From positions 1 through 64,000 of the forward strand of contig VGTI01000001.1 in assembly GCA_016874735.1 (NCBI GenBank): a stretch of 64,000 nt of DNA, written 5' to 3'. The DNA is from Deltaproteobacteria bacterium. Lineage in GTDB: Bacteria > Bdellovibrionota_B > Oligoflexia > Oligoflexales > CAIYRB01. The notes under the pieces are model-generated. The model made no database searches. It had not been told where the DNA came from and was given only the letters and a program-made list of their open reading frames with translations. The translations under genes were made by a program, and so were the position numbers. Positions 9,489 through 17,997 of the stretch are shown piece by piece (position 1 is the stretch's first letter; each line of letters begins with the position of its first letter).

Positions 9489-10883
9489 TTAGTTGCCGAG
9501 TAGGCCAGGCTGTAGGTTCACGAACAAGCTGACGTCGGACTCTGCCGGAGCAAAGCTGTGCTTGAGCTGGCTCGAGACCTTTTTGTTAGCAACGCGAATC
9601 GCGTCTTCAAGCTTCATGCCTTTGCTCAGACGTGCGGCCTCAAGAGCGCGCGGCGTATTGAGCACACCACTCGACTTGACCTTGCCTTTGAGCTCAGGTG
9701 TGACGTCGACAGTGCCGAGGATCACTTGCTTGATACCTTGCGCATCAAGGGCTGGGTTGATGGCCTTGACGGCGCCTGCGGTCCCCGCAACATGTGGTGA
9801 CGCCTGGCTGGTGCCCGACATGGCAAGGCGGCGGTTGTCAGGGACAGTGGACTCGACCGAGACGCCAACAGCGCCGAGATCCACACTAGTCTCGCCATAG
9901 TTGGAGAACGGAGCTAGGCGACCGTCCTCAAAGGTAGCAGCGACGGAGAGCTTATTAGCGTGGTCGATGCTAGCAGGGCTGGTGGGATAGATGTCGTTAT
10001 TGCTGCCGTCATTACCAGCGGCGAAGACAAACAGGGTGTCTGGAGCCGCTTTAACAAGCGATGCTTGGTGCGTAGCTACCTTTTTCAGGAAGTAAGCCGA
10101 CAGCTCATCGACCTGCGCTTGATTGGGTTCAGAGCCACGCAGCGCAATTTTTAGAATGCCACCGATGAGCATCCGTGCCTGCTGCGGACCGAATCCAAAA
10201 GAGCCGTTAGCGACATCGGCGTGCTCGAGCGAGGCGTACATACCAACTGGCTCAAGTGCCTTAGCCTGAAGTTTCGCAAACAGCGAAAGTCCGGCCTTGA
10301 TGGTGCGCTTGACAATCCAGTTCACGTCCTTGCCTGCAGCCACGTCCTTACTGACTTCGTCACTGAGCGCCTGCAGCGGATTTTTCGTCGGGATCAACTT
10401 AACGCCGATGACCTCGACGTCGTCACCTTGACGCGAGACGATGCCCGAGACGTGTGTGCCGTGGGAGTAGTTGCCGTAAATCGATAGTTGTTTGATGAAT
10501 TCGCGATCTTGCGTGCGTTCTTTGGCCCAAGCTTTTTCCGCGTCGGTAGCTTCGCCCTTGAGTCCTTTAGCTTGGATCTCAAAAAAGCGCTCGATCTCAT
10601 CATTGAAGATACTTGAATAAGCGCGGTCGATGAGGTCCGCCGAGTTTTCGGCAAAATTCCATCCATGAATGTCGTCCATGAAGCCGTTCTTGTCTTCATC
10701 AACGTTGTTGGAACTACTGTCGACGGGATTGAGCCATACCTTCTCAAGTAGCTCAGGATGCTCAGTATCAAGACCACTGTCGATAACAGCAACGGTAGCC
10801 GCCTGGGCAGAAGTTATGCCAAGACCAAAACCAATAAATTGGCCGAGGAGAGCGATGCCGGGTTTCCATGCTTTCGATTTCAT
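9489..10883 (-). CDS. Secreted subtilisin-like (S8) serine protease
   Basis: A 464-residue peptidase S8 protein with a signal peptide ending at SAQA (residue 28). The triad is Asp35 (VIDSGLD), His141 (SHGTHVSG) and Ser359 (MSGTSQASPH); Asn291 (AAGNDG) is the oxyanion residue. The catalytic Asp lies only a few residues after the signal peptide, so there is no room for an N-terminal inhibitor propeptide. An insert of about 60 residues lies between the Asp and His motifs, including a VDEDKNG segment often seen before the H motif in this group. A 75-residue helical tail follows the catalytic core. GGGGG eight bases upstream supports the ATG. Likely an exported protease for extracellular protein digestion. 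A broken partial copy lies at 6057-6592. Confidence 0.9.
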   Translation of the reverse strand: MKSKAWKPGIALLGQFIGFGLGITSAQAATVAVIDSGLDTEHPELLEKVWLNPVDSSSNNVDEDKNGFMDDIHGWNFAENSADLIDRAYSSIFNDEIERFFEIQAKGLKGEATDAEKAWAKERTQDREFIKQLSIYGNYSHGTHVSGIVSRQGDDVEVIGVKLIPTKNPLQALSDEVSKDVAAGKDVNWIVKRTIKAGLSLFAKLQAKALEPVGMYASLEHADVANGSFGFGPQQARMLIGGILKIALRGSEPNQAQVDELSAYFLKKVATHQASLVKAAPDTLFVFAAGNDGSNNDIYPTSPASIDHANKLSVAATFEDGRLAPFSNYGETSVDLGAVGVSVESTVPDNRRLAMSGTSQASPHVAGTAGAVKAINPALDAQGIKQVILGTVDVTPELKGKVKSSGVLNTPRALEAARLSKGMKLEDAIRVANKKVSSQLKHSFAPAESDVSLFVNLQPGLLGN

Positions 10884-10983
10884 TAATGCACCCCCTTGTT
10901 ACAGAAAATTGACTGAACTTTAACACAGGGCTACGGGGCGCAATAATGAATTCTGCAGCTAAGGGGCAAAATGAGAAATAAGG

Positions 10984-11289
10984 TCAAGGAAACGCACGCA
11001 GCATCTGGAAGGTGTAAATCCCCGTTGCATGGCCATCGCTAAAGTGAATCTTCAGAGCATAGGCGCCCACGGATTCAATCTTTAGCGGCCTGACCGTGTC
11101 GGGAACATCCTCAGGCTTTAGCCTTTGCTCCCGTGTCCACTCATCAATACAGGAGGCGCAGGGACAGCTGCGTCGCAATTTTACTACATCAAATTGGTCC
11201 TTGTGCCCGTCGCTCCAGGTGATCGCTAGCGTGCGCGGTCCAGCCTGCTCGATAGCAGAAACGCGAATATTGTCGGTGGCTAGGCTCAT
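10984..11289 (-). CDS. DUF971 domain protein
   Basis: A small soluble protein (101 aa) of the DUF971 family (GBBH-like N-terminal domain). Visible features are the TWSDGH segment, a CPCASC cluster that may bind metal, and the closing SDGHATGIYTF. I chose ATG 11289 because GTGGAAG precedes it; an ATG at 11328 would overlap the upstream gene's end by 13 bases. The gene directly follows mrp. In plant HCF101, DUF59, the Mrp P-loop domain and DUF971 are fused in this order, so a shared Fe-S role with the neighbour is likely (family knowledge plus inference). Confidence 0.75.
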   Translation of the reverse strand: MSLATDNIRVSAIEQAGPRTLAITWSDGHKDQFDVVKLRRSCPCASCIDEWTREQRLKPEDVPDTVRPLKIESVGAYALKIHFSDGHATGIYTFQMLRAFP

Positions 11290-11315
11290 GTCGGTGCTTC
11301 CACTTCGTTGATCTC

Positions 11316-12467
11316 TTAGTTCTTCCACTCGAGGGCAAACTGATTCAGGATGCCGCTAGCTTGAGCATTCAATATCGATAACTGCTGCGCCGCCGCACCA
11401 GCTGCAGCGATATAGGCCTGCGATGCAGGTGCATCGGGGAACGCCGCTACGTGTGGACGACCCTCGTCGCCACCCACTGCCACGCGCGGATCAATCGGTA
11501 TCGCGCCAAGCAGACTGACGCCAGACTCCCGCGCAAGACGCTCACCGCCACCGCTACGGAATATCTGGTGCTTTTTATCGCAACCATCACACACGAAATA
11601 ACTCATAGTCTCAATGACGCCGAGCACCGGCACCTTGAGCGTCTTAAACATGCTCATGGCCTTGCGCACATCGATGAGCGATACTTCCTGCGGCGTGGTC
11701 ACAATCACGGCTCCCGTGACAGGTGCCGTCTGCGAGATGGTCAGCTGAATGTCGCCGGTTCCCGGTGGGTAGTCGATCACCAAGTAGTCGAGCTCTCCCC
11801 ATTGCACCTGAGTCAGAAACTGCTTGATCACACTGCCGGCCATCGGCCCACGTAGGATCGTCGCATCACTCGCCTGCGTAAACATCCCAACGGAGATCAC
11901 TTTGATGCCATCAGCCAATGGCGGGATGATGACATTGGGGCCACCCTCTTCCGCCAACTGCGTGATCCGTACCATGCGCGGAATCGATGGGCCGTAGACG
12001 TCAGCGTCAAGCAGACCAACCTTGGATCCAGTACGCGCCAGGGCATAAGCAAGGTTGACGGCCGATGTAGATTTACCGACACCGCCCTTACCGCTCGCAA
12101 CGGCGATGATGTTTTTGACGCCAGCCAGCGCCGGTACCACTGCCGCATTGTTATCACGCTGCGCTGCACGCGTGGTCGCTGTCATCGTCACGTCGGCTTG
12201 AGCGAGGCCTGGGATCTCCTTAAGCACAGCTTCGCACTGCGCCTTAAGCTGCTCTTTCACAGGACAAGCTGGGGTGGTCAAATTGACCTCCACCGACACC
12301 TTGTCACCTTTGATGACGATGTTGCGGACAAAACCGAGGGCGACAATGTCCTGATGCAAATCGGGATCCTGCACCTTGGCGAGCGCCTCTTTAACCTGCG
12401 CTTCGGTAATGCCGCTGCGAGTGCCACCGCCACCTAGTTTGTCTTTAACGCTGGAGAATAAACCCAT
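11316..12467 (-). CDS. mrp: Mrp/ApbC-type Fe-S cluster carrier ATPase
   Basis: A P-loop NTPase that binds and transfers Fe-S clusters in the cytoplasm. It has an N-terminal DUF59/MIP18 domain (about residues 20-95), then the Mrp domain with a deviant Walker A (SGKGGVGKST, near residue 125), a DADVYGPS motif and the cluster-binding CDGC near residue 295. Length 383 aa, normal for DUF59-Mrp proteins. A DUF971 gene follows, giving the HCF101 domain set in two genes. Further upstream on the same strand is thioredoxin reductase. Confidence 0.92.
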   Translation of the reverse strand: MGLFSSVKDKLGGGGTRSGITEAQVKEALAKVQDPDLHQDIVALGFVRNIVIKGDKVSVEVNLTTPACPVKEQLKAQCEAVLKEIPGLAQADVTMTATTRAAQRDNNAAVVPALAGVKNIIAVASGKGGVGKSTSAVNLAYALARTGSKVGLLDADVYGPSIPRMVRITQLAEEGGPNVIIPPLADGIKVISVGMFTQASDATILRGPMAGSVIKQFLTQVQWGELDYLVIDYPPGTGDIQLTISQTAPVTGAVIVTTPQEVSLIDVRKAMSMFKTLKVPVLGVIETMSYFVCDGCDKKHQIFRSGGGERLARESGVSLLGAIPIDPRVAVGGDEGRPHVAAFPDAPASQAYIAAAGAAAQQLSILNAQASGILNQFALEWKN

Positions 12468-12500
12468 AAACTAAGCTCTCTTTATCTCGGTAAACTACTT

Positions 12501-13418
12501 TCAGTAGTGCTCTTCAATGAAACGAATCGCTTGCATCCCCGCCTGACATCCCATGCCAGCCGCCGTGATGGCCTGGCGGAAGACGTGATCAGCAATGTCA
12601 CCAGCCGCAAAGACACCCGGGACATTGGTGGCGGTAAAGTTGTGTACTTTCAAATATCCGTTCTCATCTGTGGCAAGTTGGTCAGCGAAGACGGTGGAGT
12701 TCGGCCTATGACCGATGGCCATAAATAAACCGTCAACAGCCACTTCTTCGCGCTTGCCGCTGTCAAGATGACGCAGTACTGCATGCGTGAGCCCAGCATC
12801 GTTAGCGATGGTGTCTTCGACCTCGTAAGGGATCATCAATTTAATCTTCGGGTTCTTTTTCGTGCGTTCCACCATGATGTTGGAGGCACGGAATACGGGA
12901 CGGCGGTGGATCAACAACACTTCGCTAGCGAGTTTGGACAGGTAGTTAGCCTCCTCCATCGCGGAATCACCACCACCAACGACGGCGACGCGCTTGTTCT
13001 TATAAAAGAAGCCGTCACAGGTAGCACAGGTCGAAAGCCCGCGCCCCATCAGTGGACCTTCTGACGGAAGTCCTAAGGTCTTCGCTGTGGCACCGGTTGC
13101 AATGATGACTGCTTTGGCCTCGATCTCACGATCGCCGGCCCAAAGACGCAGCGGCTTTTTTGAAAAATCGACCTTGGTGATCTCCTCGTAAACGATCTCG
13201 GCCCCAATGCGCTCAGCCTGCGCTGACATATCTGCCATCAACTGCGGACCCATGATGCCCTCGCGGAAGCCAGGGAAGTTCTCCACCTCAGTCGTTGTCG
13301 TCAACTGCCCACCGTGCTGGATGCCAGCAAACACCGTGGTCTTAAGACCACCGCGCGTGGTGTAAATCGCCGCGGTCAATCCGGCAGGTCCTGTACCAAC
13401 AACTACGACATCGCTCAT
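12501..13418 (-). CDS. trxB: Thioredoxin reductase
   Basis: An FAD- and NADPH-dependent reductase of thioredoxin, in the cytoplasm. It shows the FAD motif GTGPAGLTAAIY at the N-terminus, the redox CATC near residue 135, an NADPH-binding GGGDSAMEEA, and the C-terminal GVFAAGDI. About 305 residues, standard for low-Mr TrxB. I prefer ATG 13418 (GGAG nine bases upstream) to the GTG two codons before. It is divergent from dacB across 164 bases and followed on the same strand by mrp. Confidence 0.95.
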   Translation of the reverse strand: MSDVVVVGTGPAGLTAAIYTTRGGLKTTVFAGIQHGGQLTTTTEVENFPGFREGIMGPQLMADMSAQAERIGAEIVYEEITKVDFSKKPLRLWAGDREIEAKAVIIATGATAKTLGLPSEGPLMGRGLSTCATCDGFFYKNKRVAVVGGGDSAMEEANYLSKLASEVLLIHRRPVFRASNIMVERTKKNPKIKLMIPYEVEDTIANDAGLTHAVLRHLDSGKREEVAVDGLFMAIGHRPNSTVFADQLATDENGYLKVHNFTATNVPGVFAAGDIADHVFRQAITAAGMGCQAGMQAIRFIEEHY

Positions 13419-13582
13419 CGCCACGTGCTCCCTGGAGAATGGTCAAACTGCGGGGGTACCCCGTAGGGCCCTCAACTTAGCGCGATGGTCGCCAAAAGGA
13501 AAGCCGTGCGCGACCTCTAAGCCCCCCGGTCGGCACCGGGACAGAAATGTGCTAAAAATTTAGGATCACCAAAGGAGCCATC

Positions 13583-15082
13583 ATGATCAGTCGCCTAGCT
13601 CGCCTCGGACTTGCCGTCGTCACCGGAACGCTGAGCTTGAGCTTCAGTGCCAGTGCGGCTAGGGGGGATATCACCAAGGCCCTCACTCAGGGAGGCTATT
13701 CCGTCCAGCAGGGCGTTCTGGTTACCCGCCTTAGCGACGGCAAGGTGCTCTTCGAGCGCGAGGCCGATACGCTGCTGGCTCCAGCATCTTTAACCAAAGT
13801 GCTGACCTCAGCTGCGGCGCTGGTCAAATGGTCCCCTGTCCATACACTACCGACTACGTTCTTTCACACCGGTCAGCGCAAAGGTCCCAAAATCAGTGGC
13901 GATCTCGTGGTGGTCGGTAATGGCGACCCCTTCGTGGTGTCCGAAAAGCTATGGCAACTCGCCGCTGACATACGTGGACTCGGGATCAGCGAGTTTGCGG
14001 GCGATCTAGTCATCGATAATAGCCTTTTTGATGACGAGAGCCGCGACGAGTCTCGTGAAGAAGGCCGACTCCGCTCGCGGCACGCCTACGATGCTCCAGT
14101 GTCTGCTTTTGGCGTGAATTTCAACACTTACGCCGTTGGTATCGCGCCCGGTGAAAAACCAGGCCACGCGGCATCCGTGTCGCTCGACCCCTACCCTCTA
14201 GGCGGCGTTATCATCGAAAACAAAGTGACAACCACGGTAGCAACCGGATCTAAACCGAAAACGGGCACCATCAGCGTGACGCGGCAAGTGCGCAAAGACG
14301 GTGTCGAGCTGCTCAAGGTCACCGGTCAGATTGCTGCCGACTGGCCCACGCAAAAAATCTATCGCTCTGTGGCTAATGATCTAACTGCTGCGGGCGCATA
14401 TGTCAGGGCCTTCCTTAAAAACGAGGGCATCAACGTCAGGGGTACCATCAAGGCCGGCGTTAAACCGGCCAATGCCACACCGCTCATCAGCATGGACAGC
14501 TACGAGATGCGACGTATCGTTGCCGGGTTGAACACGTTCTCGAATAATTTCATTGCTGATGTTCTGATCAAGCGCCTGGGGGCTGATTTTCCCACGTCGG
14601 GTCAGCCCGGTGCCCCGCGGTCAGGGACCTTTTCCAATGGTCTGGCAGTGCTCAAGGACTTTCTCGTGAAGGACGTGGGCATTAAGACCAATTTTGTCCT
14701 CGAGAACGGCTCGGGTCTCGATACGGATAATCGCCTGAGCGCACGTCAGATCAATGCGGTCCTAGCGCATATGGAGCGGCATATGGATGTGTTCCCTGAC
14801 TTTCTCGCCAGCTTGCCAGCGACTGGGTGGGACGGCACCTTGAAGAAGCGGTTTAACCGCAGTGCCACCGAAGAATTTAAGGGTATGTTCCGCGCCAAAA
14901 CGGGCACTCTCACAGAGCCCATCGCGGTGTCCGGTATCGCCGGATATTTTCGCCACCCCACCCAAGGCATGGTTAGCTTCTGCGTTATCGAGAACGGTCA
15001 TGGTGGCCAGCGCCAGCCCTCAGTCGTTGATCTGCGCAATCGTCAGGACCACATCCTAACGGCGTTCCTTAACGATCTATAG
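13583..15082 (+). CDS. dacB: D-Ala-D-Ala carboxypeptidase/endopeptidase, PBP4 type (S13)
   Basis: A periplasmic penicillin-binding protein that trims peptidoglycan peptides. The signal peptide ends near ASA (residues 23-25). The active-site motifs are present: SLTK (Ser69, Lys72), SNN (320-322) and KTG (439-441). The 499-residue length fits class C PBPs with the large insert after SxxK. AAAGGAG precedes the ATG. It stands as a single plus-strand gene and is convergent with cinA, with 29 bases between. Confidence 0.92.
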   Translation: MISRLARLGLAVVTGTLSLSFSASAARGDITKALTQGGYSVQQGVLVTRLSDGKVLFEREADTLLAPASLTKVLTSAAALVKWSPVHTLPTTFFHTGQRKGPKISGDLVVVGNGDPFVVSEKLWQLAADIRGLGISEFAGDLVIDNSLFDDESRDESREEGRLRSRHAYDAPVSAFGVNFNTYAVGIAPGEKPGHAASVSLDPYPLGGVIIENKVTTTVATGSKPKTGTISVTRQVRKDGVELLKVTGQIAADWPTQKIYRSVANDLTAAGAYVRAFLKNEGINVRGTIKAGVKPANATPLISMDSYEMRRIVAGLNTFSNNFIADVLIKRLGADFPTSGQPGAPRSGTFSNGLAVLKDFLVKDVGIKTNFVLENGSGLDTDNRLSARQINAVLAHMERHMDVFPDFLASLPATGWDGTLKKRFNRSATEEFKGMFRAKTGTLTEPIAVSGIAGYFRHPTQGMVSFCVIENGHGGQRQPSVVDLRNRQDHILTAFLNDL

Positions 15083-15111
15083 TGACTTTGTTGACGCCCT
15101 CGCTGATCGCT

Positions 15112-16293
15112 TCACTGCGACGCCGCTGCGCTCAAGGCAGCATGCCAAGACTTAGCCGCCAATGCTGCAATGGCCTTGAGCGTCCTGGACCGGTGGACCG
15201 TGTGTTTAAAGGGTGCCGCGTATTCAGCTAGAAAACTCTGCCCGCCCACGCGCCAGCCCAAGGTCCAGTTGCCGCTGGCATCGACACCCGCCACAGCCAG
15301 TACCAAGGCAAACCGAGGGGCCTTATCCAAGGCGTCCGTGACGGCGTCCTTAGGTGACTTTTGGGCGGCGCGCCATTGGGTTTGGACGAGGATGTCACGT
15401 GTCGCGGCGATCTCACGGAGCTGGTCTGTGAGCATGGCGGCCAGATGACCATGGGTGGCCATATCGATCACTGCAACACTGGGGTAGGTCGCTAACAGGG
15501 CGACGAGCTGTGACGGCGTGTCTTCCTTGTCGGTTTCGAATAACCAGGGCCTGAGCAGCGTCGTCAGCTGGTCGCAAAGTGCTGCATGACGCGCCTTATC
15601 GCTGGCAGGAAAGCTCACCTTGAGTTCGACATACGGTGCATGCACCCGGTAGGCAAGGCCGACATCGTGTCCATGCACGACTGGCGTGACAAGCTCCGCC
15701 AGGTGCGACTCGCCCTTGCCAATCATACGCCACATTTTGGTGATCTTGCGGTCACGCGGCGGCACACGTCCCTCAAGCTCGCCGTGCATGTGATCTTGCC
15801 AGAGCGCCTCGATCTCGCGCGGTGGTCCAGGCAACACCCAGATCTCTTTGCCTTTGGCCGAGAGCCTAAAACCGTTGGCCGTACCGGCGCTATTGGTGAG
15901 TATCTGTGCTCCAGTCGGAAAAAAGCACTGCTGCCTATTGGCCTCGGGCACAGCAACCCCGACGCGTGTGAGCTGTGCTTTCACGTGTTCCCAGGAGTCA
16001 GGATCAAAGATGAGCGGCAAGCCTGCCCACTGGGCAACAGCATTACGCGTGAGGTCATCCGAGGTAGGCCCTAGCCCGCCAGTGATAAAAAGAACGTCGA
16101 TTTTTGAGGTGAGCTGTGCGATGGCAGCGACGATGTCAGCCTCGATATCGTCCACCGTCAGGTGATTCGTAACGACTAGACCGAGGTCTCCAAGGCGCGT
16201 CGACAGCCAGGCAGCGTTGCCGTTGACGATTTGGCCGGCAAGTAGTTCGGAGCCCACGGCCAAAATGGCAGCAGTTGCGGTGGCATGAGTCAT
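15112..16293 (-). CDS. CinA-like protein with degenerate C-terminal domain
   Basis: The N-terminal half is a MoaB/MogA-like (MoCF) domain with the signature GGLGPTSDDLTR, and AVGSELLAGQ at the start; in CinA proteins it acts on ADP-ribose/NAD-derived compounds. The C-terminal domain should be an NMN amidase (PncC) with the ESCTGG motif, but here the equivalent reads DMATHG, so the catalytic Ser is replaced. Spacing and the following LAAMLT are kept, so the fold probably remains while NMN deamidation is lost. GAGG precedes the ATG. 393 aa. Confidence 0.8.
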   Translation of the reverse strand: MTHATATAAILAVGSELLAGQIVNGNAAWLSTRLGDLGLVVTNHLTVDDIEADIVAAIAQLTSKIDVLFITGGLGPTSDDLTRNAVAQWAGLPLIFDPDSWEHVKAQLTRVGVAVPEANRQQCFFPTGAQILTNSAGTANGFRLSAKGKEIWVLPGPPREIEALWQDHMHGELEGRVPPRDRKITKMWRMIGKGESHLAELVTPVVHGHDVGLAYRVHAPYVELKVSFPASDKARHAALCDQLTTLLRPWLFETDKEDTPSQLVALLATYPSVAVIDMATHGHLAAMLTDQLREIAATRDILVQTQWRAAQKSPKDAVTDALDKAPRFALVLAVAGVDASGNWTLGWRVGGQSFLAEYAAPFKHTVHRSRTLKAIAALAAKSWHAALSAAASQ

Positions 16294-16482
16294 GATCGGT
16301 CCTCACGTGGTCAGGAACTTCGAGCATAACCTATTTGTCCGGATTCGTCCGGCCCGTCCTGTTGCCTTGGCCAGAGTCGACGAAGAGCCGGATTGCCAGG
16401 GATTATACGGATTATAGCGTTGATCAGGAGGCGCGAAACTCGCATGATACGGACTGACTGACCCACAAGCGGAGTGACTGTC

Positions 16483-17883
16483 ATGTTGCACGAGTCCCAC
16501 CTCACCTATTTTCGTAAACTCCTCGGTGATGCCTTTGTCCTCACCGGAGCCAATGATTTAGAGGCCTACGGTCGGGACTGGACGCGCATCCATACACCCA
16601 ATCCAGGGGCAGTAGTTTTGCCGGCATCGACGGCAGACGTTGCGGCCATCGTCAAGTACTGCAACGCCAATCAGTTGGCAATCGTACCAAGTGGAGGACG
16701 GACAGGACTCGCAGCAGGTGCGGTCGCTGCCAACGGCGAGGTAGTGCTGTCGCTCAACCGCATGAACCAGATTGAAGACGTTGATGCCGTCGGTATGACG
16801 ATGCGCGTGCAGGCTGGGGTGACCACGCAGCAGGCGCAAGAGGCTGCCAAAGATGTGGGCCTATTTTTCCCGCTAGATTTAGCGGCTAAAGGTAGCTGTC
16901 ACATCGGCGGCAACATCGCGACTAACGCTGGCGGCGTTAAGTTTATCCGCTTCGGCGGCATGCGCGAGCAAGTGCTTGGTCTTGAGGTTGTACTCCCAAG
17001 TGGCGAGGTTCTCGATCTCAACACCGGCCTGCGCAAGAACAACACAGGTTACGACTTGCGTCAGTTATTTATCGGCTCCGAAGGTACACTCGGGATCGTG
17101 ACCAAGGCGACCATTCGATTGACGCCACCACCGCGGAATATGCAGGTCAGCGTGATGGCCGTGCGCAAGTTTTCCGATATTCCGGCGATCCTTGGCGTTT
17201 GTAATCGCGCTGGCGTGCAGCTCACGGCTTTTGAATTCTTTACCCGCGTGGCGCATGAGATCGTACTAGAGCATGCGATGGGTGCCCGGACACCATTTGC
17301 TGAGATTTCGCCTTACTACGTGCTCCTAGAGGTTGAAGAAGGACCGAGTGGCCAACAGGTGATGGAGCCACTGCTTGAGCAGATCTTCAACGACGATCTG
17401 ATCACCGATGCCGTGATTGGACAGTCCTCGGCACAGGCCAAAGAGCTATGGGGCCTACGCGAAAACATTACAGAAAGTATTGCCAAGCATGGACACGTGC
17501 GGAAAAACGACATTTCGCTCGCCATCAACCAGCTCACGGATTTTATTGCCGACCTCGAGCCGATAGTGCAATCTGCGCCCAAGGATATGCAGCTAGTAAT
17601 CTTCGGTCACCTTGGTGATGGCAATCTGCACATCAACTATGTTGGGCCAAAATCGCAGGATTTTGCCGCCTTTCAAGCCCGTGCTCGGGAAGTTGAATTG
17701 CAAGTTTTTGCGTTACTTGGGCGTTATAAAGGGAGCATCAGTGCCGAACACGGCATTGGGCTTTTGAAGACTAAGGATCTGCATTTTTCTCGCAGTGATG
17801 CTGAAATTGCGCTGATGCGGCAGATCAAGTCGCTGCTGGACCCGAAAGGGCTCTTCAACCCGGGGAAGATCTTCCCGGGGTGA
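16483..17883 (+). CDS. FAD-linked oxidoreductase, GlcD / D-2-hydroxyacid dehydrogenase type
   Basis: A vanillyl-alcohol-oxidase-fold flavoenzyme that oxidises a D-2-hydroxy acid (lactate, glycolate or 2-hydroxyglutarate; I cannot tell which). It has an N-terminal FAD_binding_4 domain with PSGGRTGLAAG and the IGSEGTLGIVT segment, and a C-terminal FAD-oxidase domain with FGHLGDGNLHIN and SAEHGIGLLK. 466 aa. The start is ATG 16483, with GGAG eight bases upstream; a GTG at 16474 is less likely. No glcE/glcF neighbour is present, so it probably acts as a single-chain dehydrogenase. Its last codons form a terminator hairpin. Confidence 0.85.
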   Translation: MLHESHLTYFRKLLGDAFVLTGANDLEAYGRDWTRIHTPNPGAVVLPASTADVAAIVKYCNANQLAIVPSGGRTGLAAGAVAANGEVVLSLNRMNQIEDVDAVGMTMRVQAGVTTQQAQEAAKDVGLFFPLDLAAKGSCHIGGNIATNAGGVKFIRFGGMREQVLGLEVVLPSGEVLDLNTGLRKNNTGYDLRQLFIGSEGTLGIVTKATIRLTPPPRNMQVSVMAVRKFSDIPAILGVCNRAGVQLTAFEFFTRVAHEIVLEHAMGARTPFAEISPYYVLLEVEEGPSGQQVMEPLLEQIFNDDLITDAVIGQSSAQAKELWGLRENITESIAKHGHVRKNDISLAINQLTDFIADLEPIVQSAPKDMQLVIFGHLGDGNLHINYVGPKSQDFAAFQARAREVELQVFALLGRYKGSISAEHGIGLLKTKDLHFSRSDAEIALMRQIKSLLDPKGLFNPGKIFPG

Positions 17884-17889
17884 TTTTTT
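17859..17889 (+). terminator. Terminator overlapping the end of the GlcD-type gene
   Basis: CCCGGGG (17859-17865), AAGATCTT and CCCGGGG (17873-17880 region) form a hairpin whose 3' arm is coding sequence; the stop TGA follows at once and then a run of six T. Confidence 0.6.
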
Positions 17890-17997
17890 AAGCATCTGTA
17901 TTTACTTGGGTTTTTCTTTTCCCATCAAGCCTGGCGGACGATGTCTGATAAGGTCTAAGTCTGCCTTTGGTTCATATTTCAGACACTTGGAGTCTAT

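Noticed and set aside
6011-10259. Composite transposon formed by the two subtilisin copies
   Set aside because: No transposase, no terminal inverted repeats and no target-site duplications; both copies are protease-gene sequence in direct orientation.
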